Shown piece after piece: positions 1 through 9,265 of a stretch of DNA of 64,000 nucleotides. Numbering within the stretch: position 1 is the stretch's first letter; every line of letters begins with the position of its first letter. This DNA comes from JBGRPZ01 sp041725955 (GTDB lineage: Bacteria; Bacteroidota; Bacteroidia; Bacteroidales; JBGRPZ01), in NCBI GenBank assembly GCA_041725955.1, contig JBGRQE010000007.1, positions 1-64,000 on the forward strand. The letters are read 5' to 3'. Position numbers and translations under genes: made by a program. The notes under the pieces were generated by a model, which had not been told where the DNA came from, searched no databases, and was given only the letters and a program-made list of their open reading frames with translations.

Positions 1-303
1 CTTTTCAGACGAACCAGCCACTTTATAACCCACTGGACGGCTCTTATTATTTTGAACAGTCAAAATAAAGCCATACACAAAGTGAATAATAATTCCAATA
101 AACAATACCCATTGAAAGGTCTGAATAAAGGGATTAGTACCCATAAAATGAGCTGCTTCATTAAAAAGCTGCAAAGTCGGATCAAACAGAATCAATAAAT
201 TGATACTTAAGTGCACTATTAGGAATGTTATTAAAAACAGACCTGCCAGTGACATTATGATCTTCTTTGTAATCGAGGAATAAAATAAACCTGATTTGTT
301 CAT
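1..303 (-). CDS. sdhC: Succinate dehydrogenase/fumarate reductase cytochrome b subunit (partial, N-terminal)
   Basis: The first 101 codons of a gene that runs off the left edge; the ATG is at 303 and the frame stays open to base 1. Two hydrophobic segments are visible (about residues 15-39 and 63-83), carrying His31 (in IVHLSINL) and His74 (in IIIHFVYGF), which fit the haem b ligands of the Bacteroidota b558-type subunit. In this family the protein anchors the flavoprotein and iron-sulphur subunits in the inner membrane and passes electrons to or from quinone. The partner subunits would lie beyond the left edge, downstream of this gene. The call rests on the N-terminal pattern MNKSGLFYSSITKKIIMSL and the His-containing helices. 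A different small membrane anchor is possible but less likely. Confidence 0.75.
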   Translation of the reverse strand, partial: MNKSGLFYSSITKKIIMSLAGLFLITFLIVHLSINLLILFDPTLQLFNEAAHFMGTNPFIQTFQWVLFIGIIIHFVYGFILTVQNNKSRPVGYKVAGSSEK

Positions 304-399
304 AACACTGTGTTGTTTTGTCTTAATTTTATCAAAGGTTCAACGATTAATTCTTTATATTTGCCTGAAGGCAGGGGCAAATTTAAAGGTAATATTTAA

Positions 400-428
400 T
401 TGTATTCTAGCTATTGACCTTAAATTTG
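400..428 (+). promoter_or_regulatory. Bacteroidota-type promoter for the first M24 peptidase
   Basis: TTG at 400-402, 18 nt, then TAAATTTG at 421-428, close to the housekeeping sigma pattern of the phylum (TTTG, about 19 nt, TAnnTTTG). Transcription would start near 435, giving a leader of about 40 nt before the ATG at 478. Confidence 0.5.
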
Positions 429-477
429 TTCCTTTAGAGACCAATTTATAATTAAACTAAAAAGCTTTAAAAAAATT

Positions 478-1773
478 ATGAGATATAAAAATCCCTCAAA
501 AGCCTTGTTTAAACACAACAGACACAACTTCTCATCACAACTTCTTCCTCACTCTCTAGCCATTTTTCACTCTAACGAATGTTATCCGAGAAACGCCGAT
601 CTTTTTCATTCTTTTATTCAAGAATCAGATTTTTATTACTTATCAGGAATAGATCAAGAAGAATCTATATTATTGCTAGCTCCAAATCACCCAAACGAGA
701 ATTTGAGAGAGGTTTTATTCATAAGAAAAAGCGACAAAACCACTATAACATGGGAAGGACCCAAATTATCTGAAAATCAAGCTAGTGAAATTTCAGGCAT
801 ATGTACAGTATATAACCATGATTCATTCGAAAATGTTCTAAGGGAACTTATATTAAATACAGAAAATATATACCTGAATTTCAATGAATACCCTAAATTT
901 TTCTCTGAAGTATTGGATAAAAACCAAAGGATGGCAGAAAGCTATATAAAAAAGTTTTCTACTCATCAATTTAAACGTTCTGCTCCAATCCTTAGAGAGT
1001 TGAGAATGATTAAATCTGAAGAAGAAATTACACAGATAAAAAAAGCTTGCCATATAACAGGAAGGTCTTTCGACAATCTATTGCGTAAACTAAAACCTGG
1101 AATGATGGAATATCAAGCTCAAGCTGAGATTGAATATATGTTTTCATATAATGGATCAAATCGCCCTGCTTATGATACTATTGTTGCTGGTGGAGAAAAC
1201 GCTTGTATCTTACATTATGTAAGAAATGAAGATATCCTAAATGATGGCGACTTGCTATTATTGGATATGGGCGCTGAATATGGAAACTACGCTTCAGATA
1301 TGTCACGCACTATTCCAGTAAATGGAAAATTCTCTTCTCGACAAAAAGAATGCTATAATGCCGTGTTAGATGTGTTTAAAAAAGCCAAAGACTTATTGAT
1401 TCCAGGAAATACTTTAGATGATGTAAACAATCAAGTAAAAGAATGGATGAACGAAACTTGTATTAAACTAGGCTTATACTCAAATAAGGATGTTAAAAGA
1501 CATGGTAATTATTCACAATTGCTTGCACAATATTTTATGCATGGCACAAGTCATCATCTAGGATTAAATGTTCATGATGTTTTCGATAAGAATGCACCTT
1601 TTAAAGAAGGAATGGTATTTACTTGTGAGCCGGGAATTTATATAAAGAAAGAAAAAATTGGAATCCGTATAGAAAATGATTTTCTTGTCACTGCAAATGG
1701 CCCTGTGGATTTGATGGAAGAAATTCCTATTGAGATTGAAGAAATTGAAGCCATTATGAATGAAAGAAAATAA
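478..1773 (+). CDS. pepP: M24B family Xaa-Pro aminopeptidase (aminopeptidase P)
   Basis: A cytoplasmic metallo-aminopeptidase predicted to remove an N-terminal residue preceding proline. The 431 residues fit the family: an aminopeptidase P N-terminal domain (about 1-160) and a pita-bread catalytic domain (about 175-425). The five metal ligands can be read: Asp263 (LLDMGAEYG), Asp274 (ASDMSRT), His355 (HGTSHHLG), Glu384 (CEPGIY) and Glu399 (RIENDF). The supporting His (NVHDVF) is also present. No signal peptide is seen. It ends 29 nt before a second M24 peptidase, so the two are probably co-transcribed from the promoter near 428. Confidence 0.9.
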   Translation: MRYKNPSKALFKHNRHNFSSQLLPHSLAIFHSNECYPRNADLFHSFIQESDFYYLSGIDQEESILLLAPNHPNENLREVLFIRKSDKTTITWEGPKLSENQASEISGICTVYNHDSFENVLRELILNTENIYLNFNEYPKFFSEVLDKNQRMAESYIKKFSTHQFKRSAPILRELRMIKSEEEITQIKKACHITGRSFDNLLRKLKPGMMEYQAQAEIEYMFSYNGSNRPAYDTIVAGGENACILHYVRNEDILNDGDLLLLDMGAEYGNYASDMSRTIPVNGKFSSRQKECYNAVLDVFKKAKDLLIPGNTLDDVNNQVKEWMNETCIKLGLYSNKDVKRHGNYSQLLAQYFMHGTSHHLGLNVHDVFDKNAPFKEGMVFTCEPGIYIKKEKIGIRIENDFLVTANGPVDLMEEIPIEIEEIEAIMNERK

Positions 1774-1802
1774 AAATATATAAAGTTTAATATTACGTTT
1801 TT

Positions 1803-3191
1803 ATGTTTAAAGCAGAAGTATATAGTAATAGAAGAAATAAACTTCGTAATGAGTTAAAGTCGGGTATCGCTCTATTTGTTGGAAATGTTGACGCCGCATT
1901 CAATTACCCTGCTAATATTTATCACTTTCGCCAAGATAGTCACTTCTTATATTTCTTTGGAATCAACAAACCTGGATTTGCAGGGGTAGTAGATTTCGAA
2001 TCTGGAGAAGATATGCTATTTGGTAATGATGTGGATATCGACGATATTATCTGGACAGGTCCTCTGCCTACAGTAAAAGAACTTGGTGCAAATGCAGGTT
2101 TAGAAAAAACTGCACCAATGGCCGAACTATACAATGTAGTTGAAAAGGCATTAAATCAAGGAAGAAAAGTTCACTTCTTACCTCCTTATCGTGCTGAAAC
2201 TGTTCTTACTCTTTGCGATTTACTTGGGCTTAAACATGGTGCAGTAAAATCTTACATCTCTACCGATTTGATTAAAGCTGTAGTAAAACTTAAATCAATT
2301 AAGGAAGATATTGAAATTGTAGAGATCGAAAAGGCTGTAGACACTGCATATCTTATGCATACCACTGCTATGAAAATGGCTAAGCCTGGAGTATATGAAA
2401 GAGAAATTGCGGGTGCAATCGAAGGTATTTCATTGGCAAATGGAGGTCCGGTTTCATTTCCTATAATCCTTAGTGTTAACGGACAAACTTTACACAATCA
2501 TTACCACGGAAATGAATTAACCCTAGGTAGAATGATGGTTACTGATGCTGGAGCTGAAACAGAAAACTGCTATACATCAGATATCACTCGTACTGTACCT
2601 GTAGGAGGTAAATTCAATTCTCGCCAAAAAGACATCTATCAAATTGTCTTAGAAGCAAATCTTAAATCTATAGAAGCAATTCGTCCGGGTATCGAATATA
2701 GAGAATGCCATATGATTGCTGCAAAAACCCTTGCAAACGGATTAAAAGATCTTGGATTGATGAAAGGCAATGTTGAAGAGGCTGTTCAAAAAGGAGCTCA
2801 TGCATTATTCCAACCTCATGGTTTAGGACATATGATGGGAATGGATGTTCATGATATGGAAGGTCTTGGAGAGGATTTCGTTGGATATGACGAACATACC
2901 AAACGCTCGTCTATTTTCGGTACTGCATTCCTTCGTATGGGAAGAAAATTAGAACCAGGATTTGTTCTTACCGATGAGCCAGGTTGTTATTTTATTCCAG
3001 AACTTATTGAGAAGTGGAAAAACGAAAAAATGCACACCGATTTTATAAACTACAATAAAGTTGAAGAATATCTTGACTTTGGTGGTATAAGAATCGAAGA
3101 TGATATTCTTGTTACCGAAACAGGACATCGCGTTTTAGGAAAACCAATTCCAAAAACTGTAGAAGAAGTAGAAGCTACAATGGCTGAATAA
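1803..3191 (+). CDS. M24 family aminopeptidase P-like peptidase (second copy)
   Basis: A second M24B enzyme of 462 residues, clearly diverged from the upstream copy. It has an N-terminal aminopeptidase P domain (GVVDFESGED, DIIWTGPLP) and a catalytic domain with intact ligand motifs: VTDAGAE and YTSDITRT (two Asp), HGLGHMMGMDVHD (His), TDEPGCYF (Glu) and GIRIEDDI (Glu). It therefore looks active. Between the His and first Glu motifs it carries extra sequence (about residues 360-415, including KRSSIFGTAFLRMGRK and a Lys/Trp-rich stretch) that the shorter copy lacks, which may change substrate choice. No export signal. A strong terminator follows at 3248. Confidence 0.88.
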   Translation: MFKAEVYSNRRNKLRNELKSGIALFVGNVDAAFNYPANIYHFRQDSHFLYFFGINKPGFAGVVDFESGEDMLFGNDVDIDDIIWTGPLPTVKELGANAGLEKTAPMAELYNVVEKALNQGRKVHFLPPYRAETVLTLCDLLGLKHGAVKSYISTDLIKAVVKLKSIKEDIEIVEIEKAVDTAYLMHTTAMKMAKPGVYEREIAGAIEGISLANGGPVSFPIILSVNGQTLHNHYHGNELTLGRMMVTDAGAETENCYTSDITRTVPVGGKFNSRQKDIYQIVLEANLKSIEAIRPGIEYRECHMIAAKTLANGLKDLGLMKGNVEEAVQKGAHALFQPHGLGHMMGMDVHDMEGLGEDFVGYDEHTKRSSIFGTAFLRMGRKLEPGFVLTDEPGCYFIPELIEKWKNEKMHTDFINYNKVEEYLDFGGIRIEDDILVTETGHRVLGKPIPKTVEEVEATMAE

Positions 3192-3247
3192 ATTGCAACA
3201 AACCATCTGAAGCATTCAGTTTTCTACACAAAAAAGTATTTTAAAGA

Positions 3248-3278
3248 AGCCTGCGAAAATATCGCAGGCTTTTTTTTA
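3248..3278 (+). terminator. Rho-independent terminator of the M24 peptidase pair
   Basis: Perfect 9-bp stem AGCCTGCGA (3248-3256) / TCGCAGGCT (3262-3270), loop AAATA, followed by a run of T. Confidence 0.9.
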
Positions 3279-3500
3279 TAATCCTTAAAAAGCTATTCCT
3301 GCATTTTTATACAAGAGTATTTGATAGTTACAGATAGAATCTGTTGTAGATAATTTTTTCACACAAAAAAAAACTCACTTTTTTTTGATGTTTTTCAAGG
3401 GCAAACAAAAGGTCTTAGATTTTTCTTATTGTATTTCACTATCATTTGATTATTTTAGCTGGCAAATTTCTCATTTATTTCAAACCAAAACCCTAGCATT
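3279..3500. other. Intergenic leader region of the large T9SS protein
   Basis: AT-rich spacer between the terminator and the ATG at 3501. No ORF and no full promoter consensus was recognised. Poly-A and poly-T stretches lie around 3365-3385. Confidence 0.4.
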
Positions 3501-6500
3501 ATGAGTGGAAATTTACTCGTAAAGGTTATACTTATAACTATACTCCTTGGAGGAGGAACAAATATAATTGCAGAATCTAATATTTATTCAGAAATAAAAC
3601 TGGAATCAAATAACTCTAGTTCAAATCGGCAAGAAATAAATAAAAGAGAAACAAAACCTCCTCATCACCTTTATGCAAAGGTTAACAACAATATTGTAAA
3701 TTTAAACTGGTTTGCTCCGGGAGAAGAGCCTAAATTAAAAAACCCTGAAGATTTTGAAGCAGGCTTCTTCCCTCCTGCAGGATGGGATTTAATGAAATCG
3801 ACAGACTTAGAAAGCCCTCCTATAGCCATACAAGAAAACGATAAAACTTGGGAAAACACAAGCAAAAGTCCTTATAATAAGAAAGGAAAATTTGCTGCTT
3901 TTATAAAGCGAGATTCTAAAGATTGTAACTGGCTAGTTTCTCCCAAAATCACTATTGAAAAAGATCAGAAACTCTCTTTTGATCTCTACTTTGTAAACAA
4001 CTACTACGGAACCAAATTTGATGTTTTAATATTAGATAAAGAAAAATGGATCAAAGTTTTGTCTCTAGACAAGAAATCAAAAAACAATTTCTATCAGGAA
4101 AGAATAGATGTTGATCTAAAAGATTATGCAAATAAAAACATACGAGTTGCCTTTGTTTATTCCTATAACAATGGCTTAGACTTAGCAATTGATAATATAA
4201 AACTCACAAACGTAAATTCATCCATAATTAATCCTCTTCGTGAAGCTTCTGAAATAAAAAGCTATAAAATATACAGAGATGATGCTCTAATTTTTACTGC
4301 AAAGGCTGAAGACAGAAAGTATATAGACAAGTTAGTTCCTAAAGGAAAACATACTTACTCAGTAAGTGCTATGTATGGAGAAACAGAATCTTCAAAAACC
4401 AAAGAAATCATAGTCCATACAATTGATGCCGAAATAGACCTTGAGCATAAGGGTAATTATATGGGCATCGACGAGAAAAAAGAAATTAAACTCAAAATCA
4501 AAGGCTTTGCTGAGAACATTAAAATTGACTTTGGAAAAGATGCAACGCCAGCAAATGAAGAAGGTGAAGGTCCTTACAAGGTATCCTATTCAAGTCTTGG
4601 AAAGAAAACTATCACATTAAATTATAATGGTATAGAAAGGAAATTCATAAACAGATTGATTGTTCGACCTGGAGAAGCCTCTGTTACAAGACCACAAAAA
4701 ATTTCTTTAAACAACTCCTTTCAAGGTGTAGAGCTAAACTGGCGACCCAATGATATTACAATCTATATGCAAGAAGGTTTTGAAGGGCGAAATTTTCCTC
4801 CAGAAGGATGGCAACTTAAGTATAGCTCAAATATAAATAGCAGTGTTGTTAGCTCTCCTTCAGGAAACTTAAAATGGAAAGCAAATGATAAAAACGATGC
4901 CATCGGAGCCAACAGATCTGCCGTTCATTGGGGCAATTCATCAGTAATCACTCAACCTAGTTTCAAGGGGTGTCAATGGCTTATTTCACCGCATTACTCT
5001 ATTGAAGAAAATGACGAACTAAGATTCTGGCTTAATTACAAGAATGATAAAGAGAATGGACAAGTAAAACATTCTCGTTTCCACGTAATGGTCAAAGATA
5101 ATATTGAATGGAAAGAAGTTTTATACTTCGGTGCTGGAAGTGAAAATAACAATTTCGAAAAAGAAATAAGCATTAGCCTTGACGAATTTAAAGGAAAAGA
5201 TATTTGTGTTGCTTTTGTCGCTGAAGAATCAAATGGTTATCAAATTGCAGTAGATGATATTGCAATAATCAATCAAGCCAAAAAAGGAGGTAAATTTAAA
5301 TCATTGAATGTTTATAGAAATGACATTATCATAGAAACCATTACCGAAGCTTCAATAACTCAGTTTATTGACAAAAGCTTAAGCCCGCAAACCAATAAAT
5401 ATTATGTAACAATTATCAATAAGGACGATAAAGAATCCTTTCCTTCAAATGAGATATTTGCCAAGTCATATGGACTAAATGACTTGCCATATGCCCAAGA
5501 CTTCGAATCTTCATATGATGAAATTAGTCTTTCTGGAAAAAAGAACTCATGGAAAATAGATAATCAAACAAATCATAATAATACAACATTCAGCTTTCCT
5601 AATAACGACGGAAATTACGCAGCAATCAATTGTAGTGAAATAGACGACAAAGAAGTTACTGACCGACTTATACTTCCTCCTGTTATACTAGACAAGTATT
5701 TCAATGTATTTATTGAATTCGACTATGTAAGTGATATGCAAGAATTTCAGTTAATGGGAAGAAATAAGATTAATGGGAAATGGGAGTTAATTGAAAATAT
5801 AAGTCCACAATCATCATGGACTCATAAAAAGATAAATCTTCCTTCATCACTCAATTATAAGGCTTTTCAATTCTCATTCTTCACAACAAACTCTGGAGTT
5901 CCTAAAAATGGAGTTGCGCTTGATAATATTAAGATTGGATTTGTTCCGGGGAAAAAACTGGTTATTGAGAAAAACTTCGAGCAATACAATCATGGAGAAA
6001 GCATATTGCTCTCAAACGCCTTAGTTGGTCAAGCAAGCACAAACAACCTCTACCTGACCAATATTGACTCCGAAACGATTAATATCAGTAATATCTCGGT
6101 GCTTGGAAAAGGCTTTTCTTTAAAAACTCCTGATGCTATAATTCCTTTAGGAAGTGGAGAGAGAATACCAATACAAATTATGTTCACTCCTACAGAAGAA
6201 AGAGAGTATTCAGGAAAAATCATCATTCAAAACAATTCTGCCACACCTAATTTTGAAGTAAATATAAAAGCCAACTGTGGCAAAGCATTCTGGACATATA
6301 TGCTTTATATAGATGAAGATCGCACTGGTTTTGATGCTTCTGAAGATTTAAATCAGTGGGAAGCTGTTGGATCTATAACTGGAAGTGTAAATTATATTGC
6401 TCTTTACAATGCCGATGACGATACCAAAGATGGTATATACTATATTCAAAAAGATCCTGAAGGAATGAACCTAAGTTTTTCTTCTAAAAGAATAGATACT

Positions 6501-8252
6501 GAATTTAACGACAATCTTAATTTAAATGATCCAAGCACGCTAACCCAATTTATTAAATGGGCGAAAGCAAATTACCCAGCAAATCATTATGGTTTAAACA
6601 TATGGAATCATAAAGAAAACATCTTCAGACGCGATCGTAATTGGATACAATCTAATGATCGAAGTCAAAACAAAACCAAGATCAAAATATGGGACATTGC
6701 AAAAGCCATTAAAGAGGCCTCTAATGATGATAAGGTTAAACTAGATATTGTAGGTTTTGACTCGTCTTACTTCGGGCAAATTGAAACGGTGTATGAATTA
6801 AAAGAATTGACTGATATAATCATCTTCTCAGAAAAGAACATTCCAAATTTAGGTTGGGACTATACAAAGACTTTTGAAATTATCAACAATAACCCCAAAA
6901 CGGATAAATATGAAATTGCAAAACAGTTTGTTGATGCCCTAAAAACGTCTTATGCTCTTGGAGGAAATCAAACAGTTTCAAAAGATGGTGACGAAGTTTG
7001 CTTCTCGGCAATCAGAACAGATAATTTCAAAACTGAATTTATTACTGAACTAAACTCCTTCTGTGAAAAAACAATAAAAGATCTAAAGAAGAATAAAGAA
7101 GAGGTAAAAGAAGTAAGAAAAAAGTCATGGAAATTAAATATTCCAAATCATAATAACTTTGTGGATTTTGGAGATTTCCTTAAACAACTTACAAGCGCAG
7201 ATATCATTTCGGATGAAATTAAAAACAATGCACAATCTCTTCTTACCAAATATGCCAAGTGTATAATAAACACACAAGAAAATCTTACTCCTAAAGCAAC
7301 AGGAATGATGATTTGGTTTCCAAACGAAATATCAAAACAAAATGAATTGCCTGCATATATTATCAACAAGCAATTCTTGTCAATATCTGAAACCAAATGG
7401 GATGAATTTCTGCTAAACTATGAAAGCCCAAAAGAAGAAGGAACTCCAGAGCCGAAGCCTGTTTTTATCGGAGACAAATCTATTCCTATTAATACAATAG
7501 TGCAATTTATGGATGTGAGCTCTGCAAATCCAATTAAACAGACTTATAAATGGATTGTCGATCCCAAAACCATAGAATATACAAATGGTACAAATGAAAA
7601 TTCGGCAGCTCCAGAAATTTGCTTTAAGAAAGCAGGTAAATATACTGTTAAGCTTATAATTAAAAATTCATTTGGGCAAAAGGAAACAGAAATCAAAGAT
7701 GGAATAAATGTTGAGAAATCAAATTTCAATGCTCCGACAAACTTATTTTTCAACTTTAACAAAACAAGCAAAAAGGTTTTTCTTATATGGATTTCTCCAC
7801 TTATTGATGAAACTTGCCAACTAAGCGGATATAATATTTATAGAGATGGAGAAAAAATAGCAAGTATTGCCGATCCAAAAAACAAACAGTTTACAGAAAC
7901 TATCATTGATAATAAAAATCATCAGTTTTATGTTACTGCAACCTATATAAATCCAGAAGGAGAATCAACACCTAGCAACACCATTGAAGTGTTTCAACAA
8001 GGTGTAGGATTAGATGAATTGATCTCGGCAGAAATAAATATTTATCCCAATCCAAACTCGGGCAATTTTACAATTAATACAAAAGAATTAATTGGTGCAA
8101 AATTGAGTATACTCCATATTTCTGGAAAAGCAATTTTAAATAAAGAGATTCACTCGAATCTTATAAAAGTTAATGGCCTTGATTCTGGAGTTTATTTGAT
8201 AAAGATTGCTTCGAAAAATAAGTTAATCATACGGAAAGTAGTTATAAGATAA
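3501..8252 (+). CDS. Large T9SS-exported protein with three adhesin-like domains and a clostripain-like (C11) domain lacking the usual Cys
   Basis: 1583 residues. Order seen: signal peptide (about 1-25); three choice-of-anchor/cleaved-adhesin jelly-roll modules (about 83-240, 426-590, 667-813), two of which open with the FPPxGW signature; an ASPM/SPD-2/Hydin-like beta domain (830-925); a clostripain-like C11 region (930-1305); a PKD domain (1317-1405); an Fn3 domain (1411-1499); and a type A T9SS sorting domain (1504-1583, with YPNPNSG and a basic end). In the C11 region His1037 (NIWNH) is kept, but the family motif GFDACxMG reads GFDSSYFG, placing Ser1089 where the catalytic Cys is expected. 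The product is inferred to cross the outer membrane by T9SS and be displayed or released. It may bind rather than cleave. It is a single-gene unit with its own terminator. Confidence 0.8.
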   Translation: MSGNLLVKVILITILLGGGTNIIAESNIYSEIKLESNNSSSNRQEINKRETKPPHHLYAKVNNNIVNLNWFAPGEEPKLKNPEDFEAGFFPPAGWDLMKSTDLESPPIAIQENDKTWENTSKSPYNKKGKFAAFIKRDSKDCNWLVSPKITIEKDQKLSFDLYFVNNYYGTKFDVLILDKEKWIKVLSLDKKSKNNFYQERIDVDLKDYANKNIRVAFVYSYNNGLDLAIDNIKLTNVNSSIINPLREASEIKSYKIYRDDALIFTAKAEDRKYIDKLVPKGKHTYSVSAMYGETESSKTKEIIVHTIDAEIDLEHKGNYMGIDEKKEIKLKIKGFAENIKIDFGKDATPANEEGEGPYKVSYSSLGKKTITLNYNGIERKFINRLIVRPGEASVTRPQKISLNNSFQGVELNWRPNDITIYMQEGFEGRNFPPEGWQLKYSSNINSSVVSSPSGNLKWKANDKNDAIGANRSAVHWGNSSVITQPSFKGCQWLISPHYSIEENDELRFWLNYKNDKENGQVKHSRFHVMVKDNIEWKEVLYFGAGSENNNFEKEISISLDEFKGKDICVAFVAEESNGYQIAVDDIAIINQAKKGGKFKSLNVYRNDIIIETITEASITQFIDKSLSPQTNKYYVTIINKDDKESFPSNEIFAKSYGLNDLPYAQDFESSYDEISLSGKKNSWKIDNQTNHNNTTFSFPNNDGNYAAINCSEIDDKEVTDRLILPPVILDKYFNVFIEFDYVSDMQEFQLMGRNKINGKWELIENISPQSSWTHKKINLPSSLNYKAFQFSFFTTNSGVPKNGVALDNIKIGFVPGKKLVIEKNFEQYNHGESILLSNALVGQASTNNLYLTNIDSETINISNISVLGKGFSLKTPDAIIPLGSGERIPIQIMFTPTEEREYSGKIIIQNNSATPNFEVNIKANCGKAFWTYMLYIDEDRTGFDASEDLNQWEAVGSITGSVNYIALYNADDDTKDGIYYIQKDPEGMNLSFSSKRIDTEFNDNLNLNDPSTLTQFIKWAKANYPANHYGLNIWNHKENIFRRDRNWIQSNDRSQNKTKIKIWDIAKAIKEASNDDKVKLDIVGFDSSYFGQIETVYELKELTDIIIFSEKNIPNLGWDYTKTFEIINNNPKTDKYEIAKQFVDALKTSYALGGNQTVSKDGDEVCFSAIRTDNFKTEFITELNSFCEKTIKDLKKNKEEVKEVRKKSWKLNIPNHNNFVDFGDFLKQLTSADIISDEIKNNAQSLLTKYAKCIINTQENLTPKATGMMIWFPNEISKQNELPAYIINKQFLSISETKWDEFLLNYESPKEEGTPEPKPVFIGDKSIPINTIVQFMDVSSANPIKQTYKWIVDPKTIEYTNGTNENSAAPEICFKKAGKYTVKLIIKNSFGQKETEIKDGINVEKSNFNAPTNLFFNFNKTSKKVFLIWISPLIDETCQLSGYNIYRDGEKIASIADPKNKQFTETIIDNKNHQFYVTATYINPEGESTPSNTIEVFQQGVGLDELISAEINIYPNPNSGNFTINTKELIGAKLSILHISGKAILNKEIHSNLIKVNGLDSGVYLIKIASKNKLIIRKVVIR

Positions 8253-8265
8253 AAGATAATTGAGT

Positions 8266-8296
8266 AAAGACTGCTTTGAGAAAGGCAGTCTTTCTT
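8266..8296 (+). terminator. Terminator of the C11-like gene
   Basis: AAAGACTGC (8266-8274) pairs with GCAGTCTTT (8285-8293), and the stem extends inward by A-T pairs. The T tract is short. Confidence 0.7.
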
Positions 8297-8389
8297 AAAT
8301 TAAAATGTTCGTTTCGTTATAAAATAGCACTACAACAAAACCGAAACCTTATAAGCAAACCCAGAAATATTACCCATTAGCACGTTGTA

Positions 8390-8458
8390 CATTGAGACAG
8401 GGATATGTCTTACACTGGGACAGGGGTATGTTGCACACTGGGACAGGGGTATGTCGTA
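8390..8458 (+). repeat. Three tandem 23-bp repeats, probable operators of the WYL regulator
   Basis: Units at 8390-8412, 8413-8435 and 8436-8458. Units 2 and 3 share CACTGGGACAGGGGTATGT; unit 1 is a diverged copy. Each holds a dyad GACA-N6-TGTC: exact at 8396-8409 and 8442-8455, TGTT in the second arm at 8419-8432. The array ends 60 nt before the regulator start. The same GACA-N6-TGTC occurs at 9215-9228 in front of the next gene, which suggests these are regulator-binding sites. Confidence 0.65.
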
Positions 8459-8518
8459 AAATAGGCAAGGAGCGTTGTGTTATATATAGCACAAGACATT
8501 TCAACAACTATACAAACA

Positions 8519-9208
8519 ATGAAAAGACTTGATAGAATCACAAGCATACTGATACTACTTCAATCTAAACGACTTATAACTGCTACTGAAATAGCTGAAC
8601 GCTTTGAAGTTACAAAGAGAACTATATACAGAGACATCCAAACATTAAGACTTGCCGGCGTTCCGATTGGCGAAGAAGAAGGAAAGGGCTATTTTTTGGT
8701 TGAAGGCTATCGCCTACCTCCTATTATGTTTACCATAGAAGAAGCAAGAGCGCTAACAACAACAAGCAAGATTTTAAATTACCACACCGAAGATTCTATA
8801 AAACAAAACTACGAATCTGCACTCCTGAAAATAAAAGCTGTCCTATCGCTTAAAGATAAAGACAAATTGGAATTCTTAAATTCAAGAATTGGATTTCAAG
8901 AACCTTGGGCACCAATAAGTTTACATTTAGATACCATTCAAAACTCCATTACCGAAAGCGAAAAATTGAAGATAAAATATCAATCAAGAGGAGAAGATCG
9001 AATAACAGAACGAATAATCCAACCTTATGCTGTTTATTTCAGTGGTGCTGTTTGGTCGACTATTGCTTTTTGTGAATTGCGACAAGAAATAAGAGAGTTC
9101 CGCCTTGATAGAATCAAAGAACTCCAATTACAACATACTCAATTCAAACCCGACAAGGCTTTCAGCTTTGAACTCTACTTAAAAGAGCGCACAAAAAGAT
9201 TATTTTAA
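8519..9208 (+). CDS. YafY-like HTH/WYL-domain transcriptional regulator
   Basis: A DNA-binding regulator of 229 residues from the preferred start MKRLDRITSILILLQ at 8519. An in-frame ATG-less extension back to 8477 exists but lacks family similarity. The N-terminal winged helix (HTH_11 type, about 1-65) contains TEIAERFEVTKRTIYRDI, and the body (about 130-220) is a WYL domain with the variant reading PYAVYFSGAVWSTIAFCELR. WYL domains generally sense small ligands or nucleic acid. The gene sits directly behind three tandem dyads and ahead of a hydrolase gene carrying one such dyad, so it probably represses or activates itself and that neighbour. The ligand is unknown. Confidence 0.87.
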   Translation: MKRLDRITSILILLQSKRLITATEIAERFEVTKRTIYRDIQTLRLAGVPIGEEEGKGYFLVEGYRLPPIMFTIEEARALTTTSKILNYHTEDSIKQNYESALLKIKAVLSLKDKDKLEFLNSRIGFQEPWAPISLHLDTIQNSITESEKLKIKYQSRGEDRITERIIQPYAVYFSGAVWSTIAFCELRQEIREFRLDRIKELQLQHTQFKPDKAFSFELYLKERTKRLF

Positions 9209-9214
9209 ACCCCT

Positions 9215-9248
9215 GACAAAGGGCTGTCCTATATGCCATTTACCTTTG
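9215..9248 (+). promoter_or_regulatory. Operator-like dyad and -7 element ahead of the hydrolase gene
   Basis: GACA (9215-9218), 6 nt, TGTC (9225-9228), matching the dyads in the 8390-8458 array. It is followed by TACCTTTG (9241-9248), a consensus Bacteroidota -7 element (TAnnTTTG). The dyad overlaps the expected -33 region, which suits repression. The ATG is at 9266. Confidence 0.55.
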
Positions 9249-9265
9249 CTTAAAATTCAACTAAA

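Noticed and set aside
8305..8335. TTCGTTATAAAATA shared by 8310 and 13455 regions
   Set aside because: A 14-nt exact match in AT-rich leader DNA; too short and AT-rich to call a repeat or promoter family.
8390..8458. CRISPR or integron-type repeat
   Set aside because: Only three abutting 23-bp units, with dyads that fit operators better.
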